Source of the DNA: Setomelanomma holmii
Lineage: Eukaryota > Ascomycota > Dothideomycetes > Pleosporales > Phaeosphaeriaceae
Direction: 5' to 3'
Length of the DNA: 36,723 nt
NCBI GenBank assembly: GCA_010015745.1
Contig: ML978351.1
Span: forward strand, 1-36,723
Positions 1 to 9,669 of this stretch are shown here, one piece after another. Positions within the stretch are counted from its first letter, which is position 1, and every line of letters begins with the position of its first letter. The translations under genes and the position numbers were made by a program. Under the pieces are notes generated by a model that was not told the origin of the DNA, did no database searches, and worked only from the letters and a program-made list of their open reading frames with translations.

Positions 1-84
1 CTTGAAGACATCACCACACGTCTCCTCAGTCTTCACAACAACCAAACTCCTGAATTGCCCAGCAATCTAGCTGGCTGGCACTAA
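1..84 (+). mobile_element. 3' end of Copia-1 pol (upstream copy)
   Basis: The window opens in frame in the last 27 codons of a Ty1/Copia polyprotein, ending at a TAA at 82-84. The reading LEDITTRLLSLHNNQ and onward is almost identical to the pol end of the next element at 3104-3187. Only the C-terminal tail after RNase H is visible, so the rest of this element lies outside the window. It is followed by a G-run (160-167) and an LTR, as expected for the 3' end of a Copia element. Because that LTR then runs straight into the gag of the next copy, the two elements share it. Confidence 0.85.
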
Positions 85-170
85 GATCACTCATTTCACT
101 CTTAAATGGAGACAATCATCTCAGTCTCTACACTACAGCCTTACGCTTCACTACAGTCTGGGGGGGGTTG

Positions 171-286
171 TGTTGCACGCTAGCAGGGCTATCCCTTCAC
201 TCTCTCGTTGTACACGTATATATAGCTTCCCTCGTTCATAGCTACACAATCAACTCAGTCCTTCATTCCTCCTTCCACATCACACA
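171..286 (+). repeat. Copia-1 LTR, shared between two tandem copies
   Basis: A 116-bp LTR-like unit starts with TGTTGCACGCTAGCAGGG and ends ATCACACA. It matches units at 3286-3397 (plus) and 10098-10212 (minus). A TATATATAG promoter-like box lies in the middle, and a G-run resembling a polypurine tract (160-167) sits just upstream. The G-run, then TG, then CA layout supports LTR borders, though the CA end is set by comparison and could be off by several bases. I could not recognise a primer binding site after 286. Confidence 0.8.
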
Positions 287-3285
287 TCCAAGAGTTACCG
301 CGTTCTCCACGACGCATCATCTTGTTTGGATCTCTGCCTGATCCATCACTACACGACTACAGCCTCTACAATGGCTACTGAGTCCGACCCCGCTGTGACA
401 CGAGTCACTGTCATATTGAATACGCCTGACGACTGGTTTAACTGGTTGTTCATTCGCCAAGACGTTGCCAACCGCCACGCTCTCTGGCAGTACATCAACC
501 CTGATGTAACGAAGGAGAATCTCCCTAAGCTTGCGGAGCCTCCTGAGCCTCAACTTATCGACTATCAAGCTGCAGCTACGAAGCTTTCTGACCTGACAGC
601 AGAGAACCGAGAATCATACCGATGGGAATGCGATCGATGGGAGCGCCGCCGCTCCGAGTATCGCATCCAATTGAAGGCACTGGCCGACCTAAACACGGAC
701 ATCAGCAAGACGATTGCTGTACGCCACATCCACCTGATCAAGGATCATGAGACACCCTATGACCGACTGGTCGCTCTCAAGAAGTTCCTCTGCCCAACAG
801 ACGCAACTCGCCGCCGCGAGCTTGCTGACAAGTACAACGCTCTCAAGACTGCTCCACGAGCTGTGAAGAAGGTCGAACAATGGCTGTCTGACTGGGTATA
901 CATCACAGCTTAAGGAAAATCGATCAAGCTGCCTGAGACAGAAGGCAATAGGCCTCAGGAAGACTTCCTGATTGCCTGCAAGGAACTCGACCAAGAGTAC
1001 GCTACATCCTGCCTACGCGAGATCTTCAAGCATGAAGCGCAGGGCACTACTGCTGAGATGTCGACTCTGGAGACCTACGTCGCTGAGATGACTACATACC
1101 TGCGCCGCACGAAGCCTCACTCAACAGGCCTGGCGGTATCTGCTGCAGAGCTCGGCATCGCGCAACCAAACGAGCCACAACCGACAAATGGCAATCGAGG
1201 TCATGGTAATCGCGATGGTGTACGACAGACACCTACCTGCATCTGTGGAAAGAAGCATTGGTACGCCGACTGCTTTATCCTAAATACACACAACCCACGG
1301 CGCCCGAAGAACTATCAGCCTCCAGCTGATGTAACCCGCAGTTGAAGAAGCGCTCAAAGATCCTAAGATCAATGCAAACGTTAAGCGATCACTTGATAAC
1401 TGGGCAGCTCGCCAGCCTCAGAACACTAAGAAGTTACGAATTGATGGTGGCAAGCCACCTGCTGACACCGACACGTTCGTGGTGACGGCTGGCCCATCAC
1501 TTGCGGGCCACGATGGCGACTATCGCAACGACCGCGACGAGACGATCGCAACGATCCCGACGACCTTGACTCCGATGTCATTGCGATCGACAATCGCACT
1601 GAGCCTGCGAAGCTTCTCACAGTACAGGCCGTCGAAGACACCAGCCAGACCGAGTTACTCAATCGATGGATCGTTGATCCAGGATCTAACACGCATGTTA
1701 TCAATACGGAGGCATGGCAGGGCTGGAAGAGGACAAACAACAATCCAGAACGTCGTTATGTCAACGCTGGCAATAGCCGTACCCTCATCACAGCTTGGGG
1801 CACGATGGAGCTTGTCGCTCGCACACTATATGTGTTAACATGTGAGAGAGGAGGATTGAGGAAGAAGTTGGTTGATTGATAAGTATATCAAAGAGAGCGA
1901 ATATATATCCTCCTATTATATAATCAGTAATGAAACGCGCTACTCCTGAGTAGGCGTAGATGCTGACAAAAGGCGTAGCCTTAATGTGAGAAATGATCTC
2001 AAGAGATTGCGTGTAGTGGCAACAATGGGCTGAAGCGACGCGCAGGATAAGCGCAGGCACAACGTAAACAATGTGTGTGATGCAATTGAAAGAGTGAACA
2101 ATCTTATTTGAGTATCGCAGCGTGGTGCGGGGATACCGGGCTCATAACTGTTGGATGCAAAAAGGCCGACCTTCTCGCTCCTTGGCTTGAAGGGTGATAT
2201 AGTCGATATTCTGACAAGCAACTACCTTGCCTGCTTTCCTAATAGCAGACACCCAGCTCAAGCCATACTGTCAGAATATCGACTATATCAACCTTCAAGC
2301 CAAGGAGCCAGAAGATCGGCCTTTTTTCATCCAACACATACACTGGAGTGGTAGACAAGGCACTGAAGAAAAGATATCAGCAACTGGTCGGCTCTATAGC
2401 CTACATCTCAGTGCTCACGAGGCCTGATATCTCACTCACCCACTCAATTCTCTCTGGATATCTCAACAATCCTGGAGAACAACACCTGCGAGCTGCAATT
2501 CATGCCTGGCGCTTCTTAATCAAGACACGCAATCTCGCCTTGAAGGCCTCAGCCCTTACTCCTAGCAACGCTGGTTACTTAATTCCTAGGCCTGCGCCTT
2601 TGCCTGCGCCCAATACCAACACCTCTTTCAACCCTGAGCCTATCTTCTTTAGAACATCAGACGCATCATTTCCAGACAACCTATCCACTAGAGCTAGTTC
2701 AGATGGCTACCTCTTCAAGCTCTTTGGGATGCCTATTGACTGGAAAGCTACCAAACAACGATCAGTCACAAAATCAACAACAGAGGCCGAACTCTACGCT
2801 CTTAGCCGTGCTGCCTCAGAATTTATTTGGTGGAACAACCTCTTTGATCAGCTCAATTTCAAGACAGGCATTACTCCAGTTATCTACTGTGACAATAAGC
2901 AGACCGTTAGGATTGTGACTAAGGCAACAGAATGACTTCAAACCAAGCTCAAACACGTCGATATTCACTAACACTGGCTGCGCTAAGCAATTGAAAGAGG
3001 AGAGGTGAATGTACAATAGACATCTACTGCCTAGATGCCTGCAGACGGTCTTACAAAGGCACTACTAAAGCAAAAGCACATCAAATTCACACGTCAACTT
3101 GGACTTGAGGACATCACTAAGCGTCTCCTCAGTCTTCACAACAACCAAACTCCTGAACTGCCTAGCAATCTAGCAGGCTGGTACTAATACATATACATTA
3201 CTCACTCAGTTCACCCTTGAGTATAGACACTTATCTCACTCTCTACACTACAGCCTTACGCTTCACTACAGTCTGGGGGGGGGGG
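287..3285 (+). mobile_element. Degenerate Copia-1 element, internal region
   Basis: A Copia internal domain in pieces. The Gag-like protein starts at ATG 371 and is cut by TAA at 911-913. The same frame then resumes to a zinc knuckle of the form CxCxxxHxxxxC (CICGKKHWYADC) near 1240. After frameshifts near 1340 and 1550, a protease block (about 1561-1830) shows WIVDPGSNTHVINTEAW, the counterpart of the DSGA/DSGS aspartic motif. Integrase and most of reverse transcriptase are missing. The RT end and RNase H resume at about 2339 with YQQLVGSIAYISVLTRPDIS and STTEAELYALSRAASEF, and end at TAA 3185-3187. The gap 1841-2336 holds unrelated repeat sequence. Five stops at 2933-3034 kill the RNase H end. 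Dead, but clearly Copia. Confidence 0.9.
2149..2336 (-). repeat. 188-bp near-palindrome, possible LTR of a third Copia or foldback element
   Basis: Two 68-bp arms, 2149-2216 and 2269-2336, are inverted copies with 4 mismatches (94 percent) around a 52-bp spacer. The ends are TGTTGGATG and CATCCAACA, a usual Copia LTR terminus. On the minus strand the unit is followed directly by GTTATGAGCCCGG (2148-2136), which resembles the half initiator-tRNA-Met primer site used by Copia-type elements. That suggests a minus-strand LTR followed by leader sequence toward 1841. It could instead be a foldback/MITE-type element; I found no clear target duplication. It interrupts Copia-1 just upstream of the RT remnant. 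Confidence 0.7.
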
Positions 3286-3397
3286 GGTTACACGCTAGCA
3301 GGGTTATCCCTATGCTCTCTCAGTCTACACATATATATAGCCTCCCTCATTCATAGCTATACGACCGACTCAGTCCTTCATTCTTCTATATCACACA
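3286..3397 (+). repeat. Copia-1 3' LTR
   Basis: This 112-bp copy follows pol stop 3185-3187, an 87-bp spacer and a 13-G run (3275-3287) that acts as the polypurine tract and blurs the exact TG start. It shares the GCTAGCAGGGTTATCCC block, the TATATATAG box and the ATCACACA end with the LTRs at 171-286 and 10098-10212. The 5-bp sequence after 3397 cannot be tested for target duplication because the outer left border of the tandem lies outside the window. Confidence 0.8.
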
Positions 3398-3450
3398 CGT
3401 GAGACTATACAAGCTTATCTAAGCAATCACAAGAGCTTTTTATGAGATCA

Positions 3451-3584
3451 GATAGCAGTCAGTCAGTTCAGTTGTCAGTTTACGACTCCTAAAAACACTT
3501 ATCAGTCAGTCAGTTCAGTTTATGACTCTCAAACTGTCAGTTGGCTATATATTGAGACTGACAACTGACTGACTGACTGATAGC
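3451..3584. repeat. Imperfect inverted repeat with CAGTCAGT motifs
   Basis: The left arm 3451-3479 (GATAGCAGTCAGTCAG...) matches the reverse complement of the right arm 3557-3584 over about 25 of 29 positions, with one 1-base gap. Between them, 3501-3528 repeats the left arm in direct orientation (CAGTCAGTCAGTTCAGTTTA). This fits the end of a small inverted-repeat element, but no target duplication is evident. Confidence 0.55.
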
Positions 3585-3991
3585 AACTCTGAGTAGTAGC
3601 AACTTTTGTTGCTTTGCTTGATCCAAGGAAATCAGTTTAGCACTGCAGGGAGCCTGCATCAGCGAGATGGGCATCACATTAAATTTGAGGCATGAATTTG
3701 CAGAAGTAATCGTCATCCTTGTAAACTTTGAGATTAAGGGCAATTAAATGCTTAATGAATGGTCTGTAATCCTGGAGGTGGTCACCTGGAGCTTGGGTTG
3801 CCATGATAGCAAGCAGGGAGTACTTCTCGTACAGTATGGTGATCAGAGACAAGAAACAGAGGGTTATGAAGGAGTCCTTAAAAATCTGCTAGATATGATT
3901 TGCACAAAGATCTTATCGTACCCACTTGGGTTTGAGACAGGTACTATACAATTTCGCTAAAGTCTCACCTCACAAAAGCGCACACTCTAGC

Positions 3992-4467
3992 AATGTGGTA
4001 GAAAGTGTAGCCTGCCTCTGAGAATCACACCATACCCGCAGCGTCTGATAGCCTGCTTTGTGAAAGTTCTAACCACGCATGTAGGACAAATACACCCAAC
4101 AAATGCTGTTCAATGTTCTACGTTCGTCAATCCGGTTACTTAGGGAATAGCCACTTTTTGTTCCTGGCGACACTAGCATTGATAAAGCTGTGTCTTCTGA
4201 TTGTAGCTCTCTACTATGCTAACTTGAGATAAACCGCACAGACCGCAAGCAATAGTTTTGTGACATTCTCTTTAGCTCCACAGTGTGGTTGCAAGACTGG
4301 GCGGCACCTAAGGATCACTGCACACGCGCAGTGTCCAATAGCCTGCTTTGTGGAAGCTTGCAACCAGGTACACCCAACAGATCTTGGTCATTGTTTCACA
4401 TAAACAAGCAATGTTACTTTAGGCACAACCACTTCATGCCTCTAGCGATGCCAACATTAGTGCAGCC
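3992..4467 (+). repeat. Diverged direct duplication (two units of about 190 bp)
   Basis: Unit 1 (3992-4190) and unit 2 (4281-4467) align with the shared block ATAGCCTGCTTTGTG, then ACACCCAACA, then a common tail (GACACTAGCATT versus GCCAACATTAG). Several differences are C/T or G/A, for example GCAGCG versus GCAGTG. About 90 bp separates the units. They may be remnant LTRs or an old tandem duplication; no coding capacity is seen. Confidence 0.5.
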
Positions 4468-5990
4468 TTTTTCTTCCACATATTACGTGTTACGTGTGGC
4501 GTGTCACTGCATTATGTGGTCTGCTCTTCTGGTGTACTAAGCCAATATAGAGCCCGTAATTGCTTTCAGAATCAGCTGAGTGGCGCGTTCGGTCTGTACC
4601 CATACTTGCCACCAAACAAGCTGAGATCAGGCTTTCCAAGCCAAGCTGCCCCAGGATCGACCCAAAATTAAGCCAAGCTGGAGGAGATGAGATCAAGCAA
4701 ACCTAGATTAGCTTGAGCTAGACCTATATAGGCAATCTACTAGCTCTAATAGGCAATCAAATCGAGCCTGAAAATTACTGACTGGCAGGCCGCTAATCGA
4801 GTCAGATATGTTTAAAGATATATGTTTTAACTCTCCAACAACCTTTGCTTCTGAATGCGCACCACTTATTGCTACATGGATGCATCCCCTGAGCAAAGCC
4901 GGGATATCGCCATTAAAGGCATCTCGTATCATAGATTGTGGGAACAATACACGAATCCATTGTGAGAGCGCACGATCATCTCTCGAGTACTGTGGCTTTC
5001 GATGCAAGCCCACTCGCAGCTAGCAGGAACGACGGCCGTTTCGCGTGAGCTGCGACTTATTTTATGTACGGCTGCAGTGGACACCCTGGTCAACAATCTG
5101 TATAGCATATAGAGTGCGACTGTGCTACGATCACACTTCAAGTCAAAGTCTGCAATGGGTTTGGAGAATACGTTGGAACGGGTGCAGGATCTGGCCTCTG
5201 ATCTAGCATACATCTGGGCTTTGCAAAACCACTTGATTACTTCCAGCCAACGGATGACTGCGGAAGAGTTATATCTCATCGCCATTGGCGCAAGAGAATA
5301 AGTTTCCATAAAAGTGGGCAGGCTTCTCATATGCCGAAATTGTTTCGTTTTTTGAGAGTCGACAGTCTTGTTAACAAGAGCTTAGCAGATACAAGAAGAT
5401 ACTTCTATAAGCAGCCAACAATTTTCCCTGATGATGATGGGAGCTCGGTTGACTCATGCGTTTACTAGCTGCGATAGGCCAGATACATTGGCCAATGATA
5501 AGATACAACAGCCGACCAGTCCGAGATTAGACGTTATAATACAGGTCCCTTGTCTGATCGCAAATTCTGCCTACCAGACTCCGCAACAAGTAATTAAGTG
5601 GGGCTCAGAAGGTCTGGCTTGACTTGATTGATTACCTATTTGAGCCTAGTAGTTGCTTATAGAGGCTTAACTCCTACCTAGATAGGTAAGTGGGTCTCTG
5701 AAGGTGAACGGATTGACTTGCTTGTTGCGGACTGTGCTGCCTACTTAAATTTGAGATTCTTGGTACGCGTACTCTTGCAACCTTCCGGATGAGTCTCAGT
5801 TGCTATTCTCTAATGTGTATGGTACAACAGCAACCGATCGTCGCGCAACATGACACAACGAGAGACGTACGCAAAGAACCGGAAAGCGTGTACCATACAA
5901 ATTTATCTATTCCCTGTCAAGCTACCACTCGGTGTAGTTTGCGAAAGCTAAGTGAGTAAGGCAAATGGAGAAGGGGAGACCTTGTAAAGC

Positions 5991-6000
5991 AATATAAGCC
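5991..6000 (+). promoter_or_regulatory. TATA-like element of the terpene synthase gene
   Basis: ATATAAG at 5992-5998 lies about 170 bp upstream of ATG 6165. It is followed by a pyrimidine-rich stretch (about 6000-6080) of the kind often found at fungal transcription starts. Assigned by sequence only. Confidence 0.35.
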
Positions 6001-6164
6001 CTTCTATCGCCATCATTCGATCTTCACTACCTTTCAAACTCCAGCTCTAGTCTCGCCTTTATCTTGCTTCGTATTGTTTGCAGGTGCCAATTGTACCCGT
6101 TCTTTGCGAGATTTGCACGCAGAGAATTTCGACAATCATTGCCAGTTCTCCTATACTGTTGAAG

Positions 6165-7323
6165 ATGGCTCATCCTCGTCTCGACGGAGGAGTAAACGAG
6201 GTTGACTGGAGTCTATCGCGTTCAAAACCAGACTTGAATGCCATAAGTTTGGGCCCAATCCTTCGGCTCAAGATTACACCATATGTGATGAGCCTTGGGT
6301 ACAAGCTTCCAGCCGAAATGAACACACAAGCTTTCTGGACGCAGATGCACCTCAGGGCGTCCCAAATGGATATTTCATATTCGAAAGGTTCTCAAATCTA
6401 CGAGTGCTTTAAAGCGGGAGGGTCATATGCTATTGTAAGATGCATCACCTCAACAAATGTTCTCAACTTGAAATAACAACATACCCAGCTCTGCTTTCCA
6501 AAGCATCCGCTCGAGATTCAAGTATATATTGGGCTCCTGTCTTGGATAGCGATCTTGACCGATGACCAAACATCAAAATCTCCAGAAGACTTTTCGCTTC
6601 TTGGCAAGCGCTTGCTTCAAGGCGAGAAGCAACCGCCCGGTCTTGCCACGATTTGGGCAGACCTCTTACTGGAATCATACAATTACTACGATACGTATAT
6701 TGCCAATTGCATTGTCTACTCATCTCTCGATGCTGTCAACGCGTGCGTTCTGGAGACACGAGACGAGAACCGTAACATGGTTCCGACAAGGGAAGGTCAG
6801 AGTTGGCCATGGTACAAGCGCGACAAAGACGGGGCTGGTGAGGCCTTCGCTTGTCTCGCATTTCCCAAGGCCATGTACCCTAATATGTCCCTATTCATGG
6901 AATCCCTTCCAGATTTGGCGGTGTACTCTGCGCTTACGAATGACATTCTATCGTAAGTACTAGACAAAGAATTATACCTGAAATCCACTCTAACTATAAT
7001 TGTTCTACAGATTCTACAAAGAGGAAATGGAGGGAGAAACCAAGAGCTACGTGAATAGTAGGGCACTATACGAGAACAAAAGTTCTCTTGCCGTGCTTAC
7101 TGATATCATCGAGGAGTCTCAACAGGCATATCGTAGGATTGAAGTTATCCTGAATGGCAGAGAGCCGTACAAGCTGGCTGCGCAAGATTATGTTTGGGGA
7201 TCCGTGGCTTTTCACATGGTCAATAAGCGTTACCGGCTTGGTGAAATCGGACTGGGTATAGATGATCATTGTGTGTTTGGACAGCTCGATAACGAGGAGA
7301 ACACTGAAACTTATCAATGTTAA
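6165..7323 (+). CDS. Sesquiterpene synthase, trichodiene/longiborneol synthase type
   Basis: A class I terpene cyclase that probably ionises farnesyl diphosphate and cyclises it to a sesquiterpene. Exons are 6165-6434, 6489-6952 and 7011-7323; the introns of 54 and 58 bp start GTAAGA and GTAAGT and end CCCAG and TACAG. The protein is 348 aa (trichodiene synthases are near 375). The conserved HPLEIQVYIGL helix leads to D115-D116 in TDDQTSKS, the aspartate-rich metal site. NDILSFYKE gives the NSE triad N241, S245, E249, split by the second intron. KRYRLGE near the C-terminus (R318, Y319) matches the RY motif. The DDQT form lacks the second acidic residue of the classic DDxxD/E motif. The gene is open throughout even though the flanking repeats are riddled with RIP-type stops. 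The product is unknown. ATG 6165 is the first in frame before the conserved part. Confidence 0.9.
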
Positions 7324-8849
7324 CATATCTGGCAAGCGACCAGCCCATCCAACCAACTTTCCCCACCTCTACAGGCGTACATCTCAACTACGTTAACAGA
7401 TTATATGGGAGTATTAATAGAGTAGATTAATCAGTACTTAAAGTATCTTCTTTGCATGTACGTGAGTTATGCCCAGTCTCTCTGCACATACTGTTCGATC
7501 ACGAAGGGCCGCTCAAACTGACTCTTGAACGGAAGCAAAAGATACTCGAGTGAATTTACTCTAATCTCAGGGTCAAAGTCGAAGAGCAGAGGTTGAAATG
7601 GGTTGCGGACTGGTCACAAGCTATCTAGGGCTCTATAATAGTAGGATACATAGTCAAATTGCTCCTTGGTACGTTGGGATTTGAATACGCTTGAATTGCG
7701 GAACAATGACAGCCTTGCATCAGCATTTCAAACGCTCGCAGTGCTATCAACCGAGGTCTCCTATACTTCTCTGAGGTCCTTACTGTCTGATCTCGCTCGT
7801 GAGTTCAGATGCTCCAGGCTCTTGACTTGTGGGAAGCGGAAGGTTGACTAGGAGGTAGGGCTGATGGTAAGCTTCTGTAGTTCCACTTGTTGACAACAGG
7901 TAATGATGCGAAGCTCAACCAATACTGCGAGAGTATAACAGACATTCAATTTAGGTAAAGAAACCTTGCACTGAGTATCTATGTTGAATTGACTACAAAG
8001 AAAGGCAATACTCAAAGAGATCTATCTCTATTATATATTCCCATTCTTCGCCTTGTTCTGCTGTCTCTTGTTCCTTTCTGCTCCTAGACTTAGTTTCTGC
8101 TGGCAGTTTGTTGTTCTGCTGGCAGGATGTAGATCATGCTGCAGAATGCCGCCAAGCCCTGCAGAATGCGCCAGTGGGTCACGTGACTGGCCTAGTGTGG
8201 GGCATCCTGCTCGATCTTTTGCTGGGCTGTGTGGCTTACCTGGGGCTGATTCTTCTTTACTGTTATTGCTTGGTCGTGTATACAACACCCGTGAGGCATC
8301 TGTAACACGCAGGTTGACCTGCCGTCGTTTCGGCGATCTAGCCAAGAAGAGAGATACTCTTTGACCCATTTTGCCATCGCTGCCAGTTGATGGTACTTGT
8401 ATTCGCCTGAGATAACAATATTACTTGAAAGGTCGAGCGGGGAGAACGTAGGACAGATCAATGTGGGCTCGAATGTTGGAACATTAAGACTCCCCATCCT
8501 GGTGCCGATTTGTTCAACAAAGTTGTCTAGCTACAGGAGGTCAATGCTAATGTTATTTGAGGGTCAAAGGCCTTCTATTATGCTGCACTTAATGTTGAGC
8601 TAGGAATTCTGTCACGGTTTGGAGTCTCTCCTGTTGTACGATGTATCACAGTCTCACGTCTCCACTGCTGTACTACGTAGTACACCTCATCATTGCTCTG
8701 CCTCACCAGCTCTACATACTGTTCGTAGCCGCATACAATAGAACCTCAGTTCAATCCTTCAATTCTTCCTGCATGCGCACTGTTTACCCACCGCTACAGA
8801 CTCAGCATGATGCCGTTCTATTTGTCATTCATGAGATGGAGCAAATTTA
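7324..8849. other. Intergenic relics, no intact gene
   Basis: About 1.5 kb without a convincing gene. On the minus strand a coding-like stretch ending at TAA 7469-7467 reads FDFDPEIRVNSLEYLLLPF and onward, preceded by an in-frame stop; it looks like the C-terminus of a lost gene of unknown family. A second minus-strand open stretch (about 8497-8192) begins MGSLNVPTFEPTL and could be a remnant gag. A TGTCACGGTTTGG block at 8610 matches the start of the LTR-like unit at 8854 in 12 of 13 bases. Nothing here can be given a function. Confidence 0.5.
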
Positions 8850-8853
8850 ATAG

Positions 8854-8987
8854 TGTAACGGTTTGGGCCTTGTCCAGATCCACTCTAGTACGAGTTGAGA
8901 TAGCTCATGTACGACCATCTATATAAGCAGCTCTGCCCATCTCAGAAGACACAGGGGTGACTTCCGCCAAGGGTGTAAGGCGTTACA
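8854..8987 (+). repeat. Possible solo LTR of another retroelement
   Basis: A 134-bp unit starts TGTAACG and ends CGTTACA, so its 7-bp ends are perfect inverted repeats with TG/CA termini. CTATATAAG near 8921 looks like an LTR promoter. The start TGTAACGGTTTGG has a near copy at 8610. No 5-bp target duplication is visible, so the borders remain uncertain. Confidence 0.4.
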
Positions 8988-9380
8988 CCATAGGACATCC
9001 TGGCGTGTATTCATCCAGATTCCGCCTATATCCGTGGGTTCGCCAGTAGCAGACAATACGCTCATCATGTAGCCGGTTACCATACCCGGGTGTATCGTAT
9101 CGCGACCCTCACTGTTGGTAGGCTTTTGTACAATCGTATGGGTGATAACAGTAACTAGATTCTTCTTGTGTATTGGTATATCTCTCTATGAAAGTGGGTG
9201 ATATGGAGGTATATATGGGCTCGGTGCAAGTCGGCCTGAAGTAGTTTCGAGGCGGTACATTACGCAACGGAGGGCGATGCGATGTGTGTAGCCCGACACT
9301 CACTGTGATTCTTACCGGCTTTCTGGGATACAGGCTGGAATTTGGACATATCCTGGCAGCTCAGCTTTACAATAGCATGG

Positions 9381-9549
9381 TGTCAGATGTGAGAGGTCAG
9401 AGCAGACATGAAGGAAGTAGAAGGTTGTTGTATTGAGAGAGCTACAAAGAGCGATTATATGCACAACCACGATGAGTAAGCAAGTGACAAAGAGTTACGT
9501 GAGAGACGCAGTTCACATGTACCTTGTGAACTGAGATGCCAGGCTGACA
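9381..9549 (-). repeat. Solo LTR of Copia-2 family (copy A)
   Basis: A 169-bp unit starts TGTCAGATGTGAGAG and ends CCAGGCTGACA on the plus strand. It has the same length as, and is closely similar to, the copy at 16526-16694, and it relates to the minus-strand version of the LTR at 11366-11516. Orientation is minus, judged from the LTR that follows a polypurine run at 11366. Flanks are CATGG (9376-9380) and TATGG (9550-9554), a 5-bp target duplication with one C/T difference. Confidence 0.8.
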
Positions 9550-9669
9550 TATGGGCTAGCGCACCAATTAGTCCCTTTTCAAGGAAACGGTTGACAGCGA
9601 TCCGGCAAGCGTAGGTTGGAAAGGAGCGAACAAGTCGACCCTTGGTTGTCATGACGGATTCATTTAATG

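Larger units (their letters stand above)
3398..5990. other. Decayed repeat region with no intact gene
   Basis: About 2.6 kb with only short ORFs (up to 133 codons) and no protein family I can recognise. Two structures stand out: an imperfect inverted repeat at 3451-3584 and a diverged direct duplication at 3992-4190 and 4281-4467 (listed separately). The rest (4700-5760) is low-complexity and fairly AT-rich, with many tag, taa and cta words. It is probably old transposon sequence past recognition. I see nothing that argues for a functional gene. Confidence 0.6.

Noticed and set aside
3451..3584. Possible CRISPR-like repeats
   Set aside because: Repeats are inverted and irregularly spaced, without unique spacers of equal length, and the genome is fungal.
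8031..8369. ORFs on both strands in a TE-rich region
   Set aside because: Open on both strands at once with no recognisable motif and internal short repeats; not supportable as a gene.
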